DNA of 64,000 nucleotides from contig NZ_JADCKL010000012.1 in NCBI RefSeq assembly GCF_014982975.1, positions 1 to 64,000 on the forward strand, read 5' to 3'. A program made the translations under genes and the position numbers. The stretch comes from Claveliimonas monacensis. Its GTDB lineage: Bacteria; Bacillota; Clostridia; Lachnospirales; Lachnospiraceae. This document shows, one piece after another, positions 25,034-34,125 of this stretch (positions within the stretch are counted from its first letter, which is position 1; each line of letters begins with the position of its first letter). The notes beneath the pieces are model-generated. The model did not search any database and was not told the DNA's origin. It saw only the letters and a list, made by a program, of their open reading frames with translations.

Positions 25034-25537
25034 ATGTCAGACAAGGAGAGAGTGGATATCTATACGATACCACCAAATTTCGCAGAATCCGGGAAGTGGT
25101 TTTCCGGAAGAATTGATGCGGGAAATGCAGTAGAAGCGGCAATTTTGTCGCTTTTTTTAGTGAGGCTTCTTCTGGAGCTGCCGATAGATGGTGAAATGAA
25201 AATCTACGCAGGCGTTATTTTTATTCTTCCGGTCACCATTTTTGCTGTGATTGGAGTGCAAGGGGAGCGCCTAACCTTATTCTTGTTCCATGTTCTGTGT
25301 TTCCTAAAAAGACGCAGGGTGCTGACGAAGCCAAGCGGGAAGTATCAATTAGAGCGGAAACGCAGGATAGAAAGGCGAAATCGCAGGATGAAGAAGAGAA
25401 TGCTGCGTAAGAAAGGAGGTAATGGAGATAAGCCAGGAAATCAAAGAACTGGAAGCAAGATTAAGAGAGGCGAGAAGAGAAGAAAGGCAAATGCAAAAGG
25501 AGGAAAGGCTTCACCGGCAGAGGCAGAAGAAAGTTGA
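25034..25537 (+). CDS. PrgI-like protein (VirB3-like)
   Basis: 167 residues. The N-terminal half has IYTIPPNFAESGKWF, typical of PrgI-family proteins, then two membrane helices (about 35-55 and 60-80). The C-terminal 80 residues are very basic. The ATG at 25034 follows AAAGGGGG. The last 116 bases also encode the start of virB4 in another frame, so the basic tail is dual-coding. The product is an inner-membrane partner of VirB4. Confidence 0.7.
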   Translation: MSDKERVDIYTIPPNFAESGKWFSGRIDAGNAVEAAILSLFLVRLLLELPIDGEMKIYAGVIFILPVTIFAVIGVQGERLTLFLFHVLCFLKRRRVLTKPSGKYQLERKRRIERRNRRMKKRMLRKKGGNGDKPGNQRTGSKIKRGEKRRKANAKGGKASPAEAEES

Positions 25538-28166
25538 GAGAGAGCAGAGCCGAGAGGAAAGCCGGACGCGGCGAGAGATTCAGATAGAAGAAGAAAAGCT
25601 GAGGCGTTGCTTAGCAAATCCTCAGCTTGAAAAATCGAAGCCTGATTCGAATCAGAAAAAGAAGCATAGTGTCAAATCAAAAGTAAAGGATGAAGAACAG
25701 GATCTGCTTCCAATGACTTGGGCAGCGACCTATCTTCCAATCCGAAAAATTAAGAACGGGATTATTTATACGAATGATGGAAGATATGTAAAAATCTTGG
25801 AAATTTTACCGATTAACTTCCTGCTCCGTTCGCCTTCTGAACAGAGAAATATTGTTTTTTCTTTTTTGAGTTACCTGAAAATAGCTCCTGTCCGGATGCA
25901 GTTTAAGATTGTGTCCAAAAAAGCCGATATTGCGGAATATCTGGAAAAGATTCAGGAAGAGATTGAACATGAGGAAGATGAACAGTGCAGGATTCTTCAG
26001 GAGGATTATGCAAGACTGATTCGTTCAATCGGGACGAAGGAAGCTATTACCAGGCGGTTTTTCCTGATTTTTGAATACCATTCTTATGATGGAAACCGGA
26101 ATCCAAAGGAAAAGGATGTATATCTGAATATCCGATCAGCAGTGCAGACAGCTAAAAAATATCTGGCAATGTGTGGAAACGTGGTCTTGGAACATGAAAA
26201 TGAATCCCGTTTCTGCGTAGATGTACTGTACCAGATTTTAAATCGGAGAACAAGTGTTACAGTACCACTATCAGAGAGAATCCGGCAGGTTTCAGAATGG
26301 TATCGAAAAGAGAATGGAAGAGAAAGCCTTTCCCGTTTGCCGGTTACAGAATTATTTGCCCCGAATGCCATTGACTTTAGGCACCGGAACTATGTAGTAT
26401 TTGACGGTGTGTACCATACTTATTTATATATCCCGTCGAATAAGTACAGAATCCGTGTTCCAGCTGGATGGTTGTCCCTGCTAATCAACGCAGGGGAAGG
26501 GATCGATGTGGATGTATTCTTTTTCAAGCAGGACAAAGCAAAGTGTGTGGAGCGGATTGGACGGAGAATCCGGCTGAACCGGTCGAAGCTGAAAGAGACA
26601 TATGATACAAATACGGATTATGATGATCTGTCAGAATCAATCCGGGCAGGATTCTATTTAAAAAACGGGCTGAGTGGAAGCGAAGAATTCTACTATATGG
26701 CGACACTCATTACCGTTACCGGACATTCGGAAAAAGAGGTGGAATGGCGTGCGAGGGAGATGGCCAAGCTCCTAAGTTCACAGGACATTGGAACTGCCAG
26801 GTGTATCTTTTCAGAGGAAGCGGCATTTTTATCTTCACTACCGATTTTAAATCTGGATCAGAACCTTTACAGGAAATCAAGAAGAAATGTTTTGACTTCC
26901 GGCGTGGCAGCGTGTTATCCATTTGTAAGCTATGAGATGTCAGACCGTGACGGTATCCTGATGGGGGTTAATAAGGCGAATAACTCGCTTGTGATTGTGG
27001 ATATTTTTAATTCGGAGATTTATAAGAATGCAAATATTACAATCTTAGGAACCAGTGGAGCAGGAAAAACGTTCTGCCTTCAGTTGATGGCGCTGAGAAT
27101 GCGGCGAAAAAATATTCAGGTATTTATTGTCGCACCGGAAAAAGGGCATGAACTGGCGAGAGCCTGCCAGAATATCGGTGGAGCTTATCTGAAAATTGCA
27201 CCAGGATCGGATTATGGAATCAATATCATGGAGATCCGGCCCAGTGATCAAAGTGCCAGAGTCATTTTAGACGGGGAGGCTTCCCAGAGATCAGAACTTG
27301 CAATGAAGATTCAGAGCCTCCATATCTTCTTTACGATCCTGATACCGGATATTACTCATGAGGAGCGGCAGCTTTTGGATGAAGCCTTTATTCTTACATA
27401 CAAAGAAAAAGGAATTACTCATGATAATGAAAGCCTCTGGGATGAAAACAACCCGGGGAAATATAAAGAAATGCCGGTATTGGGGGATCTGTATAGGATC
27501 CTCATGGAAAAAGAAGATACAATACGGATGGCAAACATCTTGAACCGTCTGGTCAACGGTTCTTCGTCTAACTTTAACAGACGTACAAATATAGACCTGG
27601 ATAATAAATATATTGTCTTAGATATCTCTGAGATGCAGAGTGATCTGGGGCTTGCAACATTTACAGCTTTGGATTTTGTGTGGTCGAAAGTGAAAGAAGA
27701 CCGGACAAAAGAAAAAGCTTTTTTTATTGATGAGTGCTGGGCGCTGCTTGCCGACAATGAACTTACTGCAAACTATATCCTTGAAATATTTAAGACGATT
27801 CGTGGATATGGAGGAGCAGCGGTTTGTGCAAGCCAGGATCTGGAGGACTTCTTTTCACTGAAAAACGGAAAATATGGAAAGGGAGTATTGAATAATTCGA
27901 AGACGAAAATAATCCTGAACCTGGAGCACAAGGAAGCAGAGATTGTGAAAAATGAGATGGATCTTTCGGAGGCGGAGGCATTAGCAATAACCAGATTCGA
28001 AAGAGGAAATGCTCTGATCTCAACAAATAGTAATAATCTGTTGGTTGAATTTAAAGCCAGCCAGTTGGAAAAAGACCTGATTACCACAGACCGGAAAGAC
28101 TTAAAGGAATTAAAAGAGCGGTTGGAGAAATATGGCGGTCAGGCATATGGAAGAAAGGGGGCATAG
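25422..28166 (+). CDS. virB4: VirB4 ATPase of the type IV secretion system
   Basis: 914 residues. After a charged coiled-coil N-terminus (about 1-90) comes the conserved VirB4 body. Walker A is ILGTSGAGKTF and Walker B KAFFIDECWALLAD, with an arginine-rich C-terminal part. It powers pilus and channel assembly. A perfect AAAGGAGG lies six bases before the ATG, so the overlap with the preceding gene is genuine and suggests coupled translation. Confidence 0.92.
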   Translation: MEISQEIKELEARLREARREERQMQKEERLHRQRQKKVEREQSREESRTRREIQIEEEKLRRCLANPQLEKSKPDSNQKKKHSVKSKVKDEEQDLLPMTWAATYLPIRKIKNGIIYTNDGRYVKILEILPINFLLRSPSEQRNIVFSFLSYLKIAPVRMQFKIVSKKADIAEYLEKIQEEIEHEEDEQCRILQEDYARLIRSIGTKEAITRRFFLIFEYHSYDGNRNPKEKDVYLNIRSAVQTAKKYLAMCGNVVLEHENESRFCVDVLYQILNRRTSVTVPLSERIRQVSEWYRKENGRESLSRLPVTELFAPNAIDFRHRNYVVFDGVYHTYLYIPSNKYRIRVPAGWLSLLINAGEGIDVDVFFFKQDKAKCVERIGRRIRLNRSKLKETYDTNTDYDDLSESIRAGFYLKNGLSGSEEFYYMATLITVTGHSEKEVEWRAREMAKLLSSQDIGTARCIFSEEAAFLSSLPILNLDQNLYRKSRRNVLTSGVAACYPFVSYEMSDRDGILMGVNKANNSLVIVDIFNSEIYKNANITILGTSGAGKTFCLQLMALRMRRKNIQVFIVAPEKGHELARACQNIGGAYLKIAPGSDYGINIMEIRPSDQSARVILDGEASQRSELAMKIQSLHIFFTILIPDITHEERQLLDEAFILTYKEKGITHDNESLWDENNPGKYKEMPVLGDLYRILMEKEDTIRMANILNRLVNGSSSNFNRRTNIDLDNKYIVLDISEMQSDLGLATFTALDFVWSKVKEDRTKEKAFFIDECWALLADNELTANYILEIFKTIRGYGGAAVCASQDLEDFFSLKNGKYGKGVLNNSKTKIILNLEHKEAEIVKNEMDLSEAEALAITRFERGNALISTNSNNLLVEFKASQLEKDLITTDRKDLKELKERLEKYGGQAYGRKGA

Positions 28167-28191
28167 AAATGTAATTGGCAATGTGTAATTT

Positions 28192-28210
28192 ATGCGTAAA
28201 GAATACGCAT
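28192..28210. repeat. Short inverted repeat after virB4
   Basis: ATGCGTA-AAGAA-TACGCAT forms a perfect seven-base stem between virB4 and the next gene. It may be a weak operator or processing hairpin; it is not followed by T residues. Confidence 0.4.
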
Positions 28211-28273
28211 TCGCTATTTATAAGCAATAGGAATACGTAATCATTGCGTATATCCATGGGAAAGGAGAATGCA

Positions 28274-28825
28274 TTGGAATACATAAATAATCAAAAACAA
28301 GTCGAGAAACAGATCCTTGAACTGGTGAAAAAATACAATGTTTTATATAAGAAACAGCTCTATGAGTTTTTTGCAGTAGACGGCCGGGATAAATTTGTGG
28401 GGAAAGCACTGCATTCTTTATTAAAGGATCGGTTTCTCTATCTCAATGATGTGACACAGATGGTGTACCAGCATGAGAAAGCCTATGAGTTTAGGGAGAA
28501 GGGAACACTTATGGCCTTTTGGGTATTGATATCCTTGATGAAACAAAAGAAAATAGAGAACCATTTCTTGTCCTCCAGAGAGGAATATCCGGTCCGGATT
28601 ATTTTTGTGGGAGATGCGGAGATTTATGATATCTTGTATGTTTCTGAGGAAGAGATCCAACTGGTAAATAACCTTTTTTCAAGAAAGAGAATAGAGGGGT
28701 GCCAGCATGTAGTGATTGTAGAAGATAAAAAGGTGATTCCGCAGCTTCAAATTCCTGATGCAATTGGGTTTTGCACAGTTTCAGAAGATGATGGAGGAGT
28801 TGAGTATTATCGCAGAGACGAATGA
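28274..28825 (+). CDS. DUF5697-like element protein
   Basis: 183 residues from TTG at 28274, which has AAAGGAG seven bases upstream; an earlier TTG at 28244 does not. It is a winged-helix-like protein (VEKQILELVKKYNVLYKKQL, FVGKALHSLLKDRFLYL) ending IPDAIGFCTVSEDD and EYYRRDE, which I remember as DUF5697 in Tn1549-type elements. The family name is a recollection, not a search result. It overlaps the next gene. Confidence 0.55.
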   Translation: MEYINNQKQVEKQILELVKKYNVLYKKQLYEFFAVDGRDKFVGKALHSLLKDRFLYLNDVTQMVYQHEKAYEFREKGTLMAFWVLISLMKQKKIENHFLSSREEYPVRIIFVGDAEIYDILYVSEEEIQLVNNLFSRKRIEGCQHVVIVEDKKVIPQLQIPDAIGFCTVSEDDGGVEYYRRDE

Positions 28826-29528
28826 AAAGGAGGTCTTACAAAAATTAAGAGCGCAGCTTGACGCAGGACAAAAGGCGGCCGGCCATGTAGAGCAGATGCT
28901 GGCAGAATCCAGAAATCTGCTGCTCGCATATTCGAGAAAAACTGTAAATATCCATTATGAGAATCTCAGTGATATGATCGTGGAAGCAGCGAAGAGCTCA
29001 GAAGTTTTGACAGAAAAAATGAGGCGGTTAGTCTTAGAAATGACGTTGGATAAAAGGAAATATGAGCGGTATAAATCTGATGTAGTACTGATTCATGGAA
29101 TTAAGCTGAAATATCAGGATGAGATCCTGTGTATTTCTCTTCCGGTCTTAATCCCTCATAGAAAAGCAGAGTACACAGACTATATTTACCGGCCGCTTTA
29201 TACTGCGTTCCAGCACTGGTGTATGCAACAGGCGGAGAATAATCAGGTGATTCCAGAATACAAGAATTGTACCGTCTGTTTCTTCCATCTTTATGATAAA
29301 AATCTGCCTCTTTATAGGGTACGTGATCATGACAATATGGAAGAAAAACACGTCCTTGATGTAATTGCAAATTTCTTCCTGACATCTGACAGTGGATACT
29401 ACACAAGTACTTACCATGAGACACGGATGGAAGAGAAGGACAGGACGGTGATCTACTTGATTCCGGCGGAAGTTTTCCCATCCTGGCTGCAGGAAAAAAG
29501 GGAACAAACGATATCGAATTTTTTATAG
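28788..29528 (+). CDS. DUF6100-like element protein
   Basis: About 246 residues starting MMEELSIIAETNEKEVLQKL. Its first third is helical, and the rest has mixed strands with EYTDYIYRPLYTAFQHW and YYTSTYHETR. I think it is the DUF6100-type protein that follows the DUF5697-type gene in such elements. The start at 28788/28791 lies inside the upstream gene. Its job in transfer is unknown; co-occurrence with VirB4 and VirD4 suggests a link to mating or replication. Confidence 0.5.
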   Translation: MMEELSIIAETNEKEVLQKLRAQLDAGQKAAGHVEQMLAESRNLLLAYSRKTVNIHYENLSDMIVEAAKSSEVLTEKMRRLVLEMTLDKRKYERYKSDVVLIHGIKLKYQDEILCISLPVLIPHRKAEYTDYIYRPLYTAFQHWCMQQAENNQVIPEYKNCTVCFFHLYDKNLPLYRVRDHDNMEEKHVLDVIANFFLTSDSGYYTSTYHETRMEEKDRTVIYLIPAEVFPSWLQEKREQTISNFL

Positions 29529-29647
29529 ACGGAGCTTCTGTTTTTTTCGATAACGGCAAAACATACGAAATGTTATGAAAATACGGGGGTTGAAAAAAGG
29601 ATTCCTTAGTGGAATCTACCCAAGTATGAAAAAGGTAGGGTACGCAT

Positions 29648-30745
29648 ATGAGCAGACACACTGCAGGGGAAAAGATGGAAACAAAAAGGGATACACTTTT
29701 AAAAATGATCGCAATATCAGGAGAACTACCGTCATATTTGACGGGTATAGTCGTTGGTTCGCCATCCTATGCCGCCAGCCTGGTTACTGCGTTGAAGAAG
29801 GATGGATATATACATATCAGGTCGAAAGATGGCGTCAGAGGATATATTTTAAGCAAGAAAGGGAAAACGTATCTGTTAAATCATTATGAGACGGACATGC
29901 GGGACTATTTGACAGGGGCGAGCGAGACAAACCATGTAAAATCGGAGAAAGAGAAAAGGCTCCGCCTTCATCGCATGAGTCTTGCATGGACGCATTTTTT
30001 TTTGCAGGGGTGCATTATCTTTTCATCTGAGAAACCAGAGATTTTTAGTGAAAGTTTTTTCAGGCAAAAAGAAACGGGAACCTATTATGGGAGCCAAGAG
30101 CTAAAAGGAGGAACAGATAAAATAAAAGGCTCCAGAGCTTGTGGACTTTTTATAAAAAAAGGAGAAGCTTTTGTGGTATACCAAACAATGGAAAATCTGC
30201 TGAAGTGGGCAAAAAAAACAGAGCATGCAATGCGTGCGTGGGTGGAAGGAAAAGCGCTCCGGTATAACCTGTCGTGGGGAAGTGATGCGATCTTTTTAGG
30301 AAATTCCATGGCGTTCCTACTCCAGATCCTTGAAAGCACTGGAGGGATAAAGAACCAATTGTTCCAGGTGGACGAAACTTATGAACATTACTATTATATT
30401 CCGTGTTTTTCAACGCCGTCTTTCATTCAGACGGACCTTATCGTAGATGGTAAAACTACCAAGCATTTTAAAAAGTTTTTATATACCATGCTGGATGAGG
30501 TGGAGAATCGGGAGTTTTCTGTCCATGCTGGGTATCAGAAACAGAGAAGGGTCTATTTCTGCTATGAAATGGAATTAAAACATCTGATTCAGGTGAAAAT
30601 GGAACTGGAGAGGAAAGGGAATGGGGTTGTGGTCTGTCTGGATTATCAAGCGGAAACCTTAAAAGAATATTTTGGAGAGGAGGTGGAGATGATGGTTCTT
30701 GTTTGCGAAAAAGTAAAACAGTATCTGGACATGCAGAGATCGTAG
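29648..30745 (+). CDS. Hypothetical element protein with N-terminal winged helix
   Basis: 365 residues. The N-terminus (TLLKMIAISGELPSYLTGIV, then SLVTALKKDGYIHIRSKDGV) looks like a winged helix-turn-helix. The rest is mixed alpha/beta with several Tyr-rich strands. It is between the transfer genes and the replication-initiator-like gene. AGGTAGGG lies before the ATG. It may be a replication-relaxation-type or regulatory protein; I cannot assign it. Confidence 0.5.
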   Translation: MSRHTAGEKMETKRDTLLKMIAISGELPSYLTGIVVGSPSYAASLVTALKKDGYIHIRSKDGVRGYILSKKGKTYLLNHYETDMRDYLTGASETNHVKSEKEKRLRLHRMSLAWTHFFLQGCIIFSSEKPEIFSESFFRQKETGTYYGSQELKGGTDKIKGSRACGLFIKKGEAFVVYQTMENLLKWAKKTEHAMRAWVEGKALRYNLSWGSDAIFLGNSMAFLLQILESTGGIKNQLFQVDETYEHYYYIPCFSTPSFIQTDLIVDGKTTKHFKKFLYTMLDEVENREFSVHAGYQKQRRVYFCYEMELKHLIQVKMELERKGNGVVVCLDYQAETLKEYFGEEVEMMVLVCEKVKQYLDMQRS

Positions 30746-30788
30746 ATGCATATCCTTCGGGAACGCACTACAGGAGGTGGCATAAGCC

Positions 30789-31793
30789 ATGCAGAGCCAA
30801 TTTCATACAGGAAGCTTGACAGTAGACCAGATGAGCAGGCTCCATATTTCTGGCAATGTCATTCCGGTAACCTGGTTTAAGACAATCAGGAAAGCGACGG
30901 GAAAACCAAATCTGAATGCAATCATTATTCTTGCGGACATCGTATATTGGTATCGGCCTGTGGAGATCCGTGACGAATTGACCGGAGAACTGATTGGGTT
31001 AAAGAAAAAATTCCATTCGGATATTCTGCAGCGAAGCTACCAACAGATTGCGGATCAGTTTGGGATTACGAAAAGAGATGCTACAAATGCAGTGGTAGAA
31101 CTGGAAAAGCTCGGAGTGGTGAAACGGGTTTTCAGAACTTTGCGGCTGGGCGGACAACAGATTCCTAATGTGCTGTTCCTTGACCTGAATGTAAAAGTAT
31201 TGGAACATCTTACTTATCCGGACGGAGAAAACCGAGGGTATCCCTCAAATCGGGGACACCCCTCACGCAAAATAGTGACAGGTACTACTGAAATCAGTCA
31301 GAGTGCTTCTCCGTTTTGGGAGGGAGGATACTCTGAAATTGGAGAGACAAATACAGAGAATACTAAGAGAGATTACTCAGAGAATACTCCTTCAGTTTCT
31401 TATGCTGAGACAGAGGAACAGGTCAAAAAGCAGATATCCTATGATGCGTTAAAGCGGGATTATCCATATGATAACAAAATTGATGAGATTTTAGGAATCT
31501 TGATGGATGTGATGACAAGTTCAGCGGCAACAATCCGTGTGAACCGAGAGGAGAAGCCGGCTGAAATCGTAAAGGCGCAATTTGAAAAACTAAATAAAGA
31601 GCATATCCAGTTCGTACTTAGCTGTATGGAGAAAAATACAACGAAGGTGACGAATATCCGGGCATTGTATATTACAGCTCTTTATAACTCAGTGAATACA
31701 ATTTCCAGTTATTACAGCAGTCTTTATAACTATCATATAGCATCTGGGCTGCTGGGAAAAAGAAAGGAGGAAGAGAACGGGGAATATCTTTGA
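30789..31793 (+). CDS. RepA-like/DUF6017 replication initiator protein
   Basis: 334 residues. The N-terminal winged-helix part (GNVIPVTWFKTIRKATGKPN, then IIILADIVYWYRP and SYQQIADQFGITKRDATNAV) is typical of the element-borne initiator family. The C-terminal part (YDALKRDYPYDNKIDEILGI, then NIRALYITALYNSVNTI) matches the DUF6017-like region. AGGAGG precedes the ATG. With ParM/ParR, ERF and primase genes it points to an autonomously replicating phase of the element. Confidence 0.75.
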   Translation: MQSQFHTGSLTVDQMSRLHISGNVIPVTWFKTIRKATGKPNLNAIIILADIVYWYRPVEIRDELTGELIGLKKKFHSDILQRSYQQIADQFGITKRDATNAVVELEKLGVVKRVFRTLRLGGQQIPNVLFLDLNVKVLEHLTYPDGENRGYPSNRGHPSRKIVTGTTEISQSASPFWEGGYSEIGETNTENTKRDYSENTPSVSYAETEEQVKKQISYDALKRDYPYDNKIDEILGILMDVMTSSAATIRVNREEKPAEIVKAQFEKLNKEHIQFVLSCMEKNTTKVTNIRALYITALYNSVNTISSYYSSLYNYHIASGLLGKRKEEENGEYL

Positions 31794-31836
31794 TAACCGG
31801 GGGCTTTTAAAAAAGCTCCTATTTGGCGTCCTGTTT

Positions 31837-33669
31837 GTGGCGCTTACTTTCTACTTTGGCGGTGTATTAGAACGACTGATCCATTCGAAAGTAGAAATCA
31901 ATCCGTTCATCTGTATCCGGCAGGGTATCACAACCATACAGGGATTAAAGTGTTCTGTCTGTGCATTTTTGGTCATTCTGCTGATCGCAGCAGTGATTGT
32001 ATGGCGAGGCAGAGGAAAAGAGGTTTTAGAGACGGATGAAGATAGAAACTTTGATTATTCGGTCAAAGGAACCTATGGTACCGCTGGTTATATGAAACGG
32101 GAGGAAGAAAAAGAGATCCTGAATATTGACAAAAAACTGGATGACGTAAAGGGAATCCTTTTCGGAAAAGATCTGGATACAGGAGAATATATAAGTCTTC
32201 CCGTAGATTCCAGGCTCAATAGAAATCTGGCCGTATGTGGCAGCCAGGGAAGTATGAAGTCCAGAGCATTTGCCAGAAATATGGCGCTTCAATGCGTGCG
32301 GCGAGGCGAATCGATGTTTATTTCAGATCCAAAAAGCGAACTTTATGAAGATCTGGCGGCATACTTTAAGGAGCAGGGCTATACTGTCAAGCAGTTTAAT
32401 CTGATCGATCTTTCCCATAGTAATGCGTGGGATTGTCTTGCAGAAATCGATGATGGCAGCATGATTGATGTTTTCGTGGATGTTGTGATCCGAAATACAA
32501 CAGATAAATTTGACCATTTTTACGATAATGTGGAAATGGACCTCCTGAAAGCTTTATGCTTGTATGTATATGAGGAATATCCGGAAGGAAAAAAGACATT
32601 CCCGGAAGCGTATAAGTTACTGCTTAATAAATCCGTAGAAATGTTGGACAGTATTTTTGAGAGGCTTCCTACAAACCATCCGGCCAGAGGCCCGTATCAG
32701 TTATTCAGTAAAGCGGAAAAGGTGAAGGGGAATGCAGTTTTAGGACTTGGAACACGACTGCAGATCATGCAGAATAAACTGGTCCAGCAGATCACAAGTA
32801 ATAAAGATATAGATCTGACACTTCCTGGAAAACAGAAGTGTGCTTATTTCTGTATTACATCTGATCAGGATTCTACCTTTGATGTGCTGGCAACGCTGTT
32901 TACCTCTTTCCTTTGCATAAAACTGGTAAGGTTTGCAGACCGCACAGTAGAACGGAAACTCCCAGTAGGCATGAGTTTTATATTGGATGAATTTCCAAAT
33001 ATCGGTGTGATTCCTGACTTTAAGAAAAAGCTTGCGACAGCCAGAAGCAGGGGGATCGGGATGAGTATCATTTTTCAGAATATTCCCCAGATGATGAACC
33101 GCTATCCGGAAGGCCAGTGGGAGGAAATTATCGGAGGATGCGATATGTCATTGTTTTTGGGCTGCAACGATATGACAACGGCTACATATTATAGTTCCCG
33201 TTCCGGGGAAGCAACCGTTGCGGTTGCATCCTGCAGGAAAAGTTATTATACTATACGGATGACGGATTATGTACCGGAGTATTCAGAAACCTCTTCCGTA
33301 GGAAAACGAATGCTGCTTTTGCCGGATGAAGTTCTGCGGTTCCCTTTGGACGAAATGCTTTTGATTATCCGAGGGCAAAAAATCCTGAAGTTAAAGAAGA
33401 TGGATTATACAGAACACCCGGATTCCAGACATCTCAAACTGGAAAAAACAGAAGATTTTATACCAGACTGGTATCAAAAGATGCAAAAAGAGAAGATTTC
33501 TTTTGAAGAAGCAGATCCGGAGCAGGAGCGTTCCCTGCGTGTTCAGGCGGAGGAAGAGAAGCAGGAAGAAGAAATTTTGACTCTGCAGGAAGAACTCCCG
33601 AAAAAGAAACCGGGAAAGAAAGCCGGGGATGCAGCATCCGTATTCAAGGTGGAGGATCTGTTTGGGTAA
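31837..33669 (+). CDS. VirD4/TraG coupling ATPase
   Basis: 610 residues from GTG 31837. It links the relaxosome to the channel. It has N-terminal membrane helices and a DNA-translocase domain with Walker A CGSQGSMKSR (Met where Gly is common) and Walker B SFILDEFPNIG. The frame continues upstream without an ATG, GTG or TTG to an AAAGGAGG at 31764-31770, and this part completes the first membrane helix (GLLKKLLFGVLFVAL). The true start is therefore probably upstream, near 31777, at a non-standard codon. Confidence 0.88.
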   Translation: MALTFYFGGVLERLIHSKVEINPFICIRQGITTIQGLKCSVCAFLVILLIAAVIVWRGRGKEVLETDEDRNFDYSVKGTYGTAGYMKREEEKEILNIDKKLDDVKGILFGKDLDTGEYISLPVDSRLNRNLAVCGSQGSMKSRAFARNMALQCVRRGESMFISDPKSELYEDLAAYFKEQGYTVKQFNLIDLSHSNAWDCLAEIDDGSMIDVFVDVVIRNTTDKFDHFYDNVEMDLLKALCLYVYEEYPEGKKTFPEAYKLLLNKSVEMLDSIFERLPTNHPARGPYQLFSKAEKVKGNAVLGLGTRLQIMQNKLVQQITSNKDIDLTLPGKQKCAYFCITSDQDSTFDVLATLFTSFLCIKLVRFADRTVERKLPVGMSFILDEFPNIGVIPDFKKKLATARSRGIGMSIIFQNIPQMMNRYPEGQWEEIIGGCDMSLFLGCNDMTTATYYSSRSGEATVAVASCRKSYYTIRMTDYVPEYSETSSVGKRMLLLPDEVLRFPLDEMLLIIRGQKILKLKKMDYTEHPDSRHLKLEKTEDFIPDWYQKMQKEKISFEEADPEQERSLRVQAEEEKQEEEILTLQEELPKKKPGKKAGDAASVFKVEDLFG

Positions 33670-33691
33670 TATACAGGAGGTTGTATACAAT

Positions 33692-34006
33692 ATGGATGTC
33701 AAGAAGAATACACTGACCAGACATACATTCCGGAAACTGCTCTTTCAGGAATTTGGCATAGAGATCGGAGAGGAAGAATCCGAAAAGATAGAATTAGCGG
33801 AATCCTGTATTGAGATTTATAACAGCATGGAAGAGTTTTATGAAAAGACCGGCTGGGATAAGGACAATCCGGAACACAGCAGCCAGGAATATCTGGAGCA
33901 AAACCATATCTGCCGAGACATTCAGGGCAAGATCTGGTATTTTTCGAGAATCCGCTGGGAGGAAGGTTTAAAGAGTCTTCTTGCGGAGAAAGGAACTTAT
34001 GAGTAG
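33692..34006 (+). CDS. Hypothetical protein (104 aa)
   Basis: The ATG at 33692 has AGGAGG about ten bases upstream. It is an acidic, soluble protein (HTFRKLLFQEFGIEIGEEES at the start, then YEKTGWDKDNPEHSSQEY). It follows virD4 by 22 bases and precedes a structured leader. No family is recognised. Confidence 0.6.
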   Translation: MDVKKNTLTRHTFRKLLFQEFGIEIGEEESEKIELAESCIEIYNSMEEFYEKTGWDKDNPEHSSQEYLEQNHICRDIQGKIWYFSRIRWEEGLKSLLAEKGTYE

Positions 34007-34106
34007 GCAGCAGGTGGAACTGCTGCTTGGTTGAAGCTTACAATTTCATATGGAGCAAAGAAATACGGGCACAGGGAAACAGTCAAAAAGGCTGTTTTTT
34101 TGTGCC
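34007..34106 (+). promoter_or_regulatory. Two-hairpin leader ending in a nested terminator
   Basis: GCAGCAG-GTGGAA-CTGCTGC (34007-34026) is followed by a terminator in which ACAGTC/GGCTGT (34079-34095, T-run inside) is enclosed by GGGCACA/TGTGCC (34067-34106). It is the same design as at 19689-19712. No clear promoter is seen in front, so it may be internal to the operon and permit controlled readthrough into the S1-domain gene. Confidence 0.5.
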
Positions 34107-34125
34107 TTTTTTGAAAGGAGATTTT

